20,521 nucleotides of DNA, taken from Hydrogenophilales bacterium RIFOXYD1_FULL_62_11 (GTDB lineage: Bacteria; Pseudomonadota; Gammaproteobacteria; Burkholderiales; Thiobacillaceae). This document shows positions 1 to 6,107 of this stretch, in pieces; position 1 is the stretch's first letter; every line of letters begins with the position of its first letter. The stretch lies in NCBI GenBank assembly GCA_001802655.1, contig MGZO01000129.1, positions 18,861-39,381 on the forward strand, written 5' to 3'. The position numbers and the translations under genes were made by a program. The notes under the pieces were generated by a model that did not search any database, was not told the DNA's origin, and saw only the letters and a list, made by a program, of their open reading frames with translations.

Positions 1-690
1 CTGGTGCGGCTAATGGGCCTGGATCATGGCGACAGATTGCAATTGCCCGACCGGCTGCCCGACCTGCCCGCTGCCTTGCCGCTGCTGCCGGATGTCGAGC
101 AGCAGGCGATGGACTCGCGCCTGGACTTGCAAATGGTGAAGTTGCAGACTGAGGTTCTGGCCAAAAATCTGGGGCTCACCCGCAGCACGCGCTTCATCAA
201 CGTGTTGGAGCTCGGCATCATCAACAACGGATCAAACGAGGCACCGCAGCAGCGCGGCTACGAAATCAGCTTCGAGCTGCCGCTGTTCGACTGGGGCCAG
301 ACTCGCGTGGCGCAGGCCGAATCGCGCTACCGCCAGGCACTCGAACGCGCGCGCGAAACCGCGGTCAACGCGCGTTCCGAAGTGCGCGAAGCCTATGCCA
401 TGCAACAGGGCCAATACGCCATCGCGCGGCATCTGCGCGACGAGGTGGTGCCGCTGAAGCAGCGCATTTCCGAGGAAAACCTGCTGCGTTACAACGGCAT
501 GCTGATCGGCGTGTTCGAACTGCTGGCCGACGCGCGCTCGCAGATCGCCTCGGTCAACGCCGCCATCGAGGCGCAGCGCGACTTCTGGCTGGCCGATGCC
601 GATTTGCAGATGGCGCTGGTCGGCACGCCCGGCAAGACTGCCGTCGCCTCCGTCTCATCCGCCCCCGCCGAAGCGGCGGGCGGGCACTGA
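1..690 (+). CDS. TolC-family outer-membrane efflux protein, C-terminal part (5' end outside window)
   Basis: The frame is open from base 1 to the TGA at 688-690, so the gene begins before the window and about 229 residues are visible. The protein resembles the C-terminal half of TolC/CusC-type outer-membrane channels: a strand-like segment (GYEISFELPLFDWGQTR) is followed by a long alanine-, arginine- and glutamate-rich helix and then by the typical turn RYNGMLIGVFELLADARSQI. In this family the protein forms a trimeric duct that exports substrates from an RND or similar pump across the outer membrane. It lies 12 bases upstream of a multicopper oxidase gene on the same strand, so copper or another heavy metal is the likely substrate, but that is inferred from context. 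Pump and adaptor genes would be expected upstream of the window. The family call is fairly safe; the substrate is not. Confidence 0.85.
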   Translation: MVRLMGLDHGDRLQLPDRLPDLPAALPLLPDVEQQAMDSRLDLQMVKLQTEVLAKNLGLTRSTRFINVLELGIINNGSNEAPQQRGYEISFELPLFDWGQTRVAQAESRYRQALERARETAVNARSEVREAYAMQQGQYAIARHLRDEVVPLKQRISEENLLRYNGMLIGVFELLADARSQIASVNAAIEAQRDFWLADADLQMALVGTPGKTAVASVSSAPAEAAGGH

Positions 691-702
691 AAGGATCCCC
701 AC

Positions 703-2088
703 ATGACTTCAAGACGTGATTTTTTCAAGCTCACCGGCGCGGTCGCGGCCGCCTCGGTTAGCCCGCTCGGGAGGGCGGCACTCCCGGAGATCGTCAGCAT
801 GGACACGCCCGCCACCCAGCCGCCGCTGACGCCGCCGAGCGGGCGCCCCTACAACCCGGTGGTGACGCTGAACGGCTGGACGCTGCCGTGGCGGATGAAG
901 GACGGGGTGAAGGAATTTCATCTGGTCGCAGAGCCGGTGGTGCGCGAAATCGCCCCCGGCATGAAGGCGCATCTATGGGGCTACAACGGCCAGTCGCCCG
1001 GCCCCACCATCGAAGTGGTGGAAGGCGACCGCGTGCGGATCTTCGTCACCAACCGCCTGCCCGAGCACACCACCATCCACTGGCACGGCCAGCGCCTGCC
1101 CAACGGCATGGACGGCGTCGGCGGTCTGACCCAGCCGCATATCAAGCCGGGCAAGACCTTTGCGTATGAATTCGTTGCGCGCCGTCCCGGCACCTTCATG
1201 TACCACCCGCACGCCGACGAGATGACGCAGATGGCGATGGGCATGATGGGATTCTGGGTGACGCATCCCAAGGGCAAACACCCGCTGATCGAGACCGTCG
1301 ACCGCGATTTCTGCTTTCTGCTCAACGCCTACGACATAGATCCCGGCAGCGCCACGCCGTCGGTCAACACCATGCTCGACTTCAACCTGTGGACCTGGAA
1401 CAGCCGTGCCTTCCCCGGCATCGACAGCCTCAACGTGCGGCTTGACGACCGGGTGCGCATCCGCATCGGCAATCTCACCATGACCAACCATCCGATGCAT
1501 TTGCACGGGGTGGAATTCGAGGTGACCGGCACCGACGGCGGCCCCACCCCCAAAGGCTCGCGCTGGCCGGAGGTCACCACCGACGTTGCGGTCGGGCAGA
1601 TGCGCCAGATCGAGTTCGTCGCCAGCGAGGAGGGCGACTGGGCCTTCCACTGCCACAAGAGCCACCACACCATGAATGCGATGGGCCATGCGGTGCCAAC
1701 CATGATAGGGGTCGATCACACGGGGCTGGCCGGCAAGATCAGCAAGCTCATTCCCGACTACATGGTGATGGGTGAACGCGGCATGGCCGACATGGCGGAA
1801 ATGGAAATGCCGCTGCCCGACAACACGCTGCCGATGATGGCCGGCCAGGGCCCGTTCGGTCCGATCGAAATGGGCGGTATGTTCACCACGATGAAGGTGC
1901 GGCGCGGGCAGAAGCGCGGCGACTACTCCGATCCCGGCTGGTTCAAGCACCCGCCCGGCAGCGTGGCGCGCGAAGTCAGCGAGGCGGTGGCCGAGCCGGT
2001 ACGCGCGCCGCAGGCCGCCTCGCCGCAGGGCGCCCCGGGCGATATTGAAGTGACAGTACGCAAACCCACCGGCCACACCGGCCATTGA
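703..2088 (+). CDS. Tat-exported multicopper oxidase, copper-resistance type
   Basis: This 461-residue protein starts with a twin-arginine signal (SRRDFFKLTG, then an alanine-rich stretch to about residue 26), so it is probably exported folded to the periplasm. All four copper-ligand motifs of multicopper oxidases are visible: HWHG at 126-129, HPH at 168-170, HPMHLHG at 263-269, and HCH at 316-318 with His322 and Met327, the last matching the type 1 copper axial Met. Members couple one-electron oxidation, often Cu(I) to Cu(II), to reduction of O2 to water. Residues about 353-397 are methionine-rich, as in copper-tolerance oxidases such as CueO and CopA, and may bind Cu(I). AAGGA at 691-695 precedes the ATG by seven bases. 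The gene is followed almost directly by a cupredoxin and a CusF-like gene. A specific symbol such as copA or cueO is not justified by sequence inspection alone. Confidence 0.93.
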   Translation: MTSRRDFFKLTGAVAAASVSPLGRAALPEIVSMDTPATQPPLTPPSGRPYNPVVTLNGWTLPWRMKDGVKEFHLVAEPVVREIAPGMKAHLWGYNGQSPGPTIEVVEGDRVRIFVTNRLPEHTTIHWHGQRLPNGMDGVGGLTQPHIKPGKTFAYEFVARRPGTFMYHPHADEMTQMAMGMMGFWVTHPKGKHPLIETVDRDFCFLLNAYDIDPGSATPSVNTMLDFNLWTWNSRAFPGIDSLNVRLDDRVRIRIGNLTMTNHPMHLHGVEFEVTGTDGGPTPKGSRWPEVTTDVAVGQMRQIEFVASEEGDWAFHCHKSHHTMNAMGHAVPTMIGVDHTGLAGKISKLIPDYMVMGERGMADMAEMEMPLPDNTLPMMAGQGPFGPIEMGGMFTTMKVRRGQKRGDYSDPGWFKHPPGSVAREVSEAVAEPVRAPQAASPQGAPGDIEVTVRKPTGHTGH

Positions 2089-2102
2089 ACGAAAGGAAGC
2101 GA

Positions 2103-2609
2103 ATGAAACCCTCCCTGTTGCTGATCGCCCTCTTGGCAGCGCCGCTGGCCCACGTGCCAGCCCACGCCCACGGCGAGAAGAAACACGTTGCTGCCGCGCC
2201 GGCTGCCGCCGAGCAGACCGCCTGGGGCATCGCGGGCACGCCCGCGCAGGCCACCCGCACGGTCACCCTCGACATGACCGACGCCATGCGCTTTAGCCCC
2301 GACACGCTGACCGTTCAGGCCGGCGAAACCGTGCGATTCGTCGTCCGCAACACCGGCCGCATGCTGCACGAAATGGTCATCGGCACCCCAGACGAACTGG
2401 CGAAGCACGCCGCCATGATGGCCCAGTTTCCCAACATGGAACATGACGAGGCCTACATGGTCCACGTTGATCCAGGCAAGACCGGCGAAATCGTCTGGCA
2501 TTTCAATCGCGCCGGCAGCTTCGAATTCGCCTGCCTGATTGCCGGGCATTTCGAAGCCGGCATGCGCGGAACCCTCACCGTCACCCCGAAACAAGGAGCT
2601 GCAAAATGA
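2103..2609 (+). CDS. Periplasmic cupredoxin (plastocyanin/azurin-like copper protein)
   Basis: The protein has 168 residues and a Sec-type signal peptide (residues 1 to about 22, hydrophobic core LLLIALLAAPLAHVPAHA). The mature part ends in a cupredoxin domain with type 1 copper ligands placed as expected: His89 (in RMLHEMVIG), Cys144, His149 and Met154, giving C-x4-H-x4-M. Members carry electrons or copper in the periplasm. Between the first His and the Cys there is a Met/His-rich loop (MMAQFPNMEHDEAYMVH) that could bind additional Cu(I). The ATG at 2103 was chosen because AGGA lies just upstream at 2094-2097 and the signal peptide begins there; an in-frame TTG at 2085 is less likely. The oxidase stop codon lies 14 bases upstream, and the stop overlaps the next ATG, so the genes are probably translationally coupled. 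Likely partner of the multicopper oxidase. Confidence 0.9.
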   Translation: MKPSLLLIALLAAPLAHVPAHAHGEKKHVAAAPAAAEQTAWGIAGTPAQATRTVTLDMTDAMRFSPDTLTVQAGETVRFVVRNTGRMLHEMVIGTPDELAKHAAMMAQFPNMEHDEAYMVHVDPGKTGEIVWHFNRAGSFEFACLIAGHFEAGMRGTLTVTPKQGAAK

Positions 2610-2917
2610 AAAGACTGGTTCCCCTGCTGGCCGCGCTGGCGATCGCCACCCCGCTTCACGCCGAGCCCGCGACGCCGCCCGCCGCCCAGGACAGCGCGAT
2701 GAGCGAAGGCGTGGTGCGCAAGATCGACACGGCGAACGCCAAGATCACCATCAAGCACGGCCCCCTCGCCAACCTCAACATGCCGCCCATGACCATGGTG
2801 TTCCGGGCACAGCCGCCCGAACTGCTCAAGGGTCTGAAGGCGGGCGATGCGGTCAAGTTTCACGTCGAGCAAATTAACGGCGCCTATGTCGTGACGGCTA
2901 TACAGCCTGCCCCTTAG
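2606..2917 (+). CDS. CusF-like periplasmic copper-binding protein
   Basis: This is a small protein of 103 residues with a signal peptide (to about residue 19, PLHA) and one CusF/CusX-type beta-barrel domain. The hallmark segment is present: GVVRKID, then ITIKHGPLANLNMPPMTMVF. By comparison with E. coli CusF, the Cu(I) ligands are His51, Met62 and Met64. The copper-facing Trp44 of E. coli CusF is Met59 here, giving a possible all-His/Met site. In the Cus system CusF hands Cu(I)/Ag(I) to the CusCBA pump; here it probably serves the TolC-type protein and the oxidase upstream. The ATG overlaps the cupredoxin stop as ATGA. The stop codon TAG at 2915-2917 is shared with the left end of a TA-flanked repeat element, and the protein looks full length, so the insertion did not damage it. 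Confidence 0.9.
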   Translation: MKRLVPLLAALAIATPLHAEPATPPAAQDSAMSEGVVRKIDTANAKITIKHGPLANLNMPPMTMVFRAQPPELLKGLKAGDAVKFHVEQINGAYVVTAIQPAP

Positions 2918-3072
2918 CAGCCTGTCGGACTTGAAGGATCGAAGCGAAAATTCGGCTGGGTGAGGGCAGATTTTGCCGGGCAATAGAACGACTATTGCCC
3001 AAAAAAAGCGGCAGAACATGAACCGGCCAGGCAAATTTGCAACCGATCTGCTTCAAGTCAGACAGGCTGCTA
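2915..3072. mobile_element. MITE-like inverted-repeat element with TA flanks
   Basis: The ends form a 20-bp inverted repeat with a single mismatch (2917-2936 against 3051-3070, starting GCAGCCTGTC). TA stands immediately outside each end (2915-2916 and 3071-3072). The middle holds a second, perfect 9-bp inverted repeat (2978-2986 and 2992-3000, GGGCAATAG), so the 154-bp interior can fold into one long imperfect hairpin. It has no convincing reading frame. TA duplication and short size fit a miniature element mobilised by an IS630/Tc1-mariner-type transposase, but no transposase is in the window. The insertion is exactly in the TAG stop of the CusF-like gene: the element's first base G regenerates TAG, and the far side also reads TAG. 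Family assignment is inferred. Confidence 0.75.
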
Positions 3073-3216
3073 GAGGCGGACTCCGGCAATACGGCCAACC
3101 AAACCCAAGGCGCTGCACGAATGATCATGCGCACCCATCAGAAGGCAAGCCTGCCTGCCTTTGTCTGTATATGAGCAGACCCGTACAACACGGTTCACAA
3201 GTGCAAATAAAAAAAA
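3073..3216. other. Intergenic remainder between the convergent copper and atp operons
   Basis: There is no supportable gene here. One weak hairpin is visible (AAGGCA at 3142-3147 with TGCCTT at 3156-3161, loop of eight). It might be the original end of the copper operon but lacks a proper T-run. The stretch leads into the terminator palindrome at 3217. Confidence 0.5.
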
Positions 3217-3239
3217 GCAACCCATGGGTTGCCTTTTTT
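3209..3239. terminator. Bidirectional rho-independent terminator
   Basis: A perfect 16-bp palindrome (GCAACCCATGGGTTGC, 3217-3232) is flanked by an A-run on its left (3209-3216) and a T-run on its right (3234-3239). Read on the - strand it is a stem followed by a U-run 26 bases after the atpC stop, so it should end the atp transcript. Read on the + strand it has the same form and can stop copper-operon transcription. The hairpin has a short CATG loop. Confidence 0.88.
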
Positions 3240-3258
3240 GGCTGCTAAAGTCCAGCGA

Positions 3259-3681
3259 TCAAGTCAGCTTGCGCAATTTCTTGATTGCAGCCAGTTGTGC
3301 CACAGCCTGTGCCAGCTCGATTTGCGCTTGCGCGTAATCGATCGTGGCTGCCTTGTCTTTCATTGCCTCTTCCGCAGAACGCATCGCTTCGAGTGCTTTG
3401 GCTTCATCAAGGTCGGCGCCGCGAATTGCCGAGTCGGACAGAATCGTCACCACGTTGGGCTGCACTTCCAGTATGCCACCCGACACATAAATCAGCTCTT
3501 CCTCAACCTGATTTGGCACTTTGATGCGCACCGATCCGGGTTTGAGCGTAGTCAACAGCGGGGTGTGACGCGGATAGATGCCGAGCTCGCCGCGCTGGCC
3601 GGGAGCAATCACCACTTCGGCGCTGCCGGAGTAGAGCGTCTTCTCAGCGCTAACGATGTCGACGTGAATAGTCATGGCCAT
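3259..3681 (-). CDS. atpC: ATP synthase F1 epsilon subunit
   Basis: This is a 140-residue epsilon subunit. An N-terminal beta-sandwich (MAMTIHVDIVSAEK..., with GELGIYPRHTPLLTTLKPG at about 31-49) is followed by two C-terminal helices rich in Ala, Glu and Lys. Epsilon sits on the central stalk with gamma, couples rotation to the c-ring and can inhibit ATP hydrolysis. The start at 3681 was chosen because it gives the normal family N-terminus and has GAGG at 3689-3692 seven bases upstream; upstream in-frame starts would add a low-complexity tail made from the repeat hairpin. It is the last gene of the atp operon. The 81-base spacer from atpD is almost filled by a stable heptamer-repeat hairpin that abuts this ribosome-binding site, so epsilon translation may be tuned separately. 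Confidence 0.97.
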   Translation of the reverse strand: MAMTIHVDIVSAEKTLYSGSAEVVIAPGQRGELGIYPRHTPLLTTLKPGSVRIKVPNQVEEELIYVSGGILEVQPNVVTILSDSAIRGADLDEAKALEAMRSAEEAMKDKAATIDYAQAQIELAQAVAQLAAIKKLRKLT

Positions 3682-3692
3682 TTTGAAACCTC

Positions 3693-3759
3693 GTGAGCGG
3701 TAAACAGTGAGCGGTGAGCGGCAGGCCATCCGGCTCACCGCTTACCGCTTACCGCTTAC
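3693..3759 (-). repeat. Heptamer-repeat hairpin in the atpD-atpC spacer
   Basis: Two 27-base arms (3693-3719 and 3733-3759) are complementary apart from four transition differences; in the - strand transcript two of these become G-U pairs. The loop is 13 bases. The 5' arm of the RNA is three tandem copies of GTAAGCG followed by GTGAGC; the 3' arm has degenerate copies of the complementary heptamer. The hairpin starts three bases after the atpD stop and ends next to the atpC Shine-Dalgarno sequence. No T-run follows, so it is not a classical terminator. Confidence 0.85.
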
Positions 3760-3762
3760 CCA

Positions 3763-5142
3763 TTACTGAATCGTCTTCGCTTTTTCGACAGCTTCTTCGA
3801 TACCGCCGACCATGTAGAAAGCCTGCTCGGGCAGATGGTCGTATTCGCCTTCGACAATCGCCTTGAAGCCGGCGATGGTCTCTTTCAGCGTGACGTACTT
3901 GCCGGGTGCGCCGGTAAATACTTCAGCAACGAAGAAAGGCTGCGACAGGAAGCGCTGGATCTTACGGGCGCGGGACACGGCCAGTTTGTCTTCCGGCGAC
4001 AACTCGTCCATACCCAGAATCGCGATGATGTCGCGCAGTTCCTTGTACTTCTGCAGCGTGCCCTGCACTGCGCGTGCGACGTTGTAGTGCTCTTCGCCCA
4101 CGACTTGCGGGTCCAGAATACGCGAAGTCGAATCGAGCGGATCCACTGCCGGGTAGATACCCAGTTCGGCGACCTGACGGCTCAACACCAGGGTTGCGTC
4201 CAAGTGGGCAAAGGTGGTGGCAGGCGACGGGTCGGTCAAGTCATCCGCAGGGACGTAAACGGCCTGGAATGACGTAATCGAACCGGTACGGGTCGAGGTA
4301 ATGCGCTCTTGCAAGCGGCCCATTTCGTCGGCCAGCGTGGGCTGGTAGCCCACCGCGGACGGCATCCGGCCCAGCAGTGCCGAGACTTCGGTACCGGCCA
4401 GGGTGTAGCGGTAGATGTTGTCAACGAACATCAGCACGTCACGGCCTTCGTCACGGAAATACTCAGCCATGGTCAGACCGGTCAGCGCAACGCGCAGACG
4501 GTTGCCGGGAGGCTCGTTCATCTGGCCGTAAACCAGCGCAACCTTGTCCAGCACGCCGCCGTCTTTCATCTCGTGATAGAAGTCGTTACCTTCACGGGTC
4601 CGCTCACCCACACCAGCGAACACCGAGAAGCCGGAGTGCGCTACCGCGATGTTGCGGATCAACTCCATCAGCGTCACGGTCTTGCCCACGCCCGCGCCGC
4701 CGAACAGGCCGACTTTACCGCCCTTGGCGATCGGCATGATCAGGTCGATCACCTTGATGCCGGTTTCGAGAATTTCAACCGAGGTCGCCTGGTCGGCATA
4801 CGCCGGCGGCTTGCGGTGAATCGGCATGAGCTTGTCGGCGTTGACCGGGCCCGCTTCATCAATCGGCGTACCCAGCACATTCATGATGCGGCCGAGCGTG
4901 GCCTGACCCACCGGCACCATAATCGGGTTGCCGGTCGCGAGTACTTCCATGCCGCGACGCAGACCGTCGGTTGAGCCCATCGCAATGGCGCGAACCACGC
5001 CGTCACCCAGCTGCTGCTGAACTTCGAAAGTCAGCTCGGGGGACTGCATTTTCAACGCTTCAAAGATCCCGGGCATGGCATCACGTGAAAACTCCACGTC
5101 CACCACGGCGCCAATGATCTGAACAATTTTTCCGTTGCTCAT
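3763..5142 (-). CDS. atpD: ATP synthase F1 beta subunit (catalytic)
   Basis: The 459-residue protein is collinear with the bacterial beta subunit. It carries the catalytic sites of F1 and converts ADP and phosphate to ATP when gamma rotates. The P-loop GGAGVGKT is at 148-155, GERTREGND at 179-187 contains the catalytic glutamate (Glu180), and the Walker B strand DVLMFVD is at 235-241, followed by NIYRYTLAGTEVSALLGRMPS. Nothing key is missing. AGGA seven bases before the ATG gives a good ribosome-binding site. It lies 36 bases after atpG and 81 bases before atpC in the operon. A 10-base parS-like half match lies inside it (5081-5090), but this is considered chance. Confidence 0.99.
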   Translation of the reverse strand: MSNGKIVQIIGAVVDVEFSRDAMPGIFEALKMQSPELTFEVQQQLGDGVVRAIAMGSTDGLRRGMEVLATGNPIMVPVGQATLGRIMNVLGTPIDEAGPVNADKLMPIHRKPPAYADQATSVEILETGIKVIDLIMPIAKGGKVGLFGGAGVGKTVTLMELIRNIAVAHSGFSVFAGVGERTREGNDFYHEMKDGGVLDKVALVYGQMNEPPGNRLRVALTGLTMAEYFRDEGRDVLMFVDNIYRYTLAGTEVSALLGRMPSAVGYQPTLADEMGRLQERITSTRTGSITSFQAVYVPADDLTDPSPATTFAHLDATLVLSRQVAELGIYPAVDPLDSTSRILDPQVVGEEHYNVARAVQGTLQKYKELRDIIAILGMDELSPEDKLAVSRARKIQRFLSQPFFVAEVFTGAPGKYVTLKETIAGFKAIVEGEYDHLPEQAFYMVGGIEEAVEKAKTIQ

Positions 5143-5178
5143 GTTGATTTCCTATTAATTAAATTCTGTGTGGCGCAA

Positions 5179-6051
5179 TCAGACCGCTGCTGCGCCGGCG
5201 ACGATTTCCGACAATTCTTTGGTAATCGCGGCCTGACGGGTTTTGTTGTAAACCAGTTTCAGCTCACCGATCACATCCTTTGCGTTGTCGGAAGCCGCTT
5301 TCATCGCGACCATCCGCGCCGACTGCTCGCACGCAATATTTTCCGCTACCGCCTGGTACACCAGCGACTCGATGTAACGCATCAGCATGCCATCCACCAC
5401 CGGCTTTGCATCGGGTTCGTAGATGTAGTCCCAGTGCGTTTTCAGGCTGGCTTCCTCTGCATCTTCCAGCTGTGCCAGCGGCAGCAGTTTGGTCAACGTC
5501 GGCTCCTGCTTCATGGTGTTGATGAAGCGGTTGTAAACAATGTAGAGCGCGTCGATCTCGCCTGCCAGGTATGCATCGAGCATGACCTTGACGGGGCCGA
5601 TCAGCTTGTCCATGTGCGGCGTATCGCCAATACCGGTGAGCTGCGACGTCACATTGGCACCCAGGCGCTGCATGAAACCCAGGCCCTTGTTGCCAAACGT
5701 CGTGACATCGATACCCACGCCAGCGGCTTCCCACTGTTTCATCTGGCTCACCACCACGCGAAAGACGTTGGTGTTGAGGCCGCCACACAGTCCCTTGTCA
5801 GAACTGGCAATGATGAGGCCAACGCGCTTGACGTTCTCACGCGGAATGACAAACGGGTGTTTGTATTCCGTATGGGCATAAGCCAGGTGCGTTGCCACAC
5901 GGGCGATTTTCTCGGCATAGGGGCGTGCAGCCCGCATCCGCTCTTGCGCCTTACGCATTTTGGACGCCGCAACCATTTCCATGGCCTTGGTAATCTTTCG
6001 CGTATTTTCTACGCTCTTGATCTTGGTCCGTATCTCTTTTCCGGCTGCCAT
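5179..6051 (-). CDS. atpG: ATP synthase F1 gamma subunit
   Basis: The 290-residue gamma subunit is the central rotor shaft. The conserved N-terminal helix (KEIRTKIKSVENTRKITKAMEMVAASKMRKAQ) and C-terminal helix (ELKLVYNKTRQAAITKELSEIVAGAAA) form the coiled coil inside the alpha3beta3 ring; the middle is the Rossmann-like domain (GLIIASSDKGLCGGLNTNVF). Length matches the family. The ATG at 6051 has an excellent AAGGAG five bases upstream. The 56-base spacer from atpA contains a near-exact tandem duplication of this Shine-Dalgarno block (6057-6085), which is unusual. Confidence 0.98.
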   Translation of the reverse strand: MAAGKEIRTKIKSVENTRKITKAMEMVAASKMRKAQERMRAARPYAEKIARVATHLAYAHTEYKHPFVIPRENVKRVGLIIASSDKGLCGGLNTNVFRVVVSQMKQWEAAGVGIDVTTFGNKGLGFMQRLGANVTSQLTGIGDTPHMDKLIGPVKVMLDAYLAGEIDALYIVYNRFINTMKQEPTLTKLLPLAQLEDAEEASLKTHWDYIYEPDAKPVVDGMLMRYIESLVYQAVAENIACEQSARMVAMKAASDNAKDVIGELKLVYNKTRQAAITKELSEIVAGAAAV

Positions 6052-6056
6052 ACTTA

Positions 6057-6085
6057 CTCCTTAAAACCAGCCTCCTTAAACCAGC
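6057..6085 (-). promoter_or_regulatory. Tandemly duplicated Shine-Dalgarno block before atpG
   Basis: On the - strand a 14-mer GCTGGTTTAAGGAG is directly followed by a 15-mer copy with one extra T (GCTGGTTTTAAGGAG). Each carries AAGGAG; the upstream copy runs on into G, giving AAGGAGG. The downstream copy is correctly placed for the atpG ATG at 6051. The upstream one has no start codon of its own nearby and might serve as a ribosome standby site. Confidence 0.8.
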
Positions 6086-6107
6086 GGCGGTGAATCAGCA
6101 CGGTCTA

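Noticed and set aside
973..2085. Long antisense open frame opposite the multicopper oxidase
   Set aside because: It is His- and Gly-rich low-complexity translation, has no family resemblance, and mirrors a well-supported gene in GC-rich DNA.
2978..3007. Central hairpin of the repeat element as a terminator of the copper operon
   Set aside because: On the + strand it is followed by A's, not T's, so it is not a rho-independent terminator in that direction.
2973..3248. Small + strand frame crossing the repeat element and the terminator
   Set aside because: It runs through an inverted-repeat element and a terminator, has no ribosome-binding site and no resemblance to a known protein.
4309..4974. 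Open frame of 221 codons opposite atpD
   Set aside because: It is a shadow of a highly conserved gene, and its translation is His/Arg/Gln-rich without a fold signature.
5081..5090. parS-like TCACGTGAAA inside atpD
   Set aside because: Only about 10 of 16 consensus bases match and the left half is lost.
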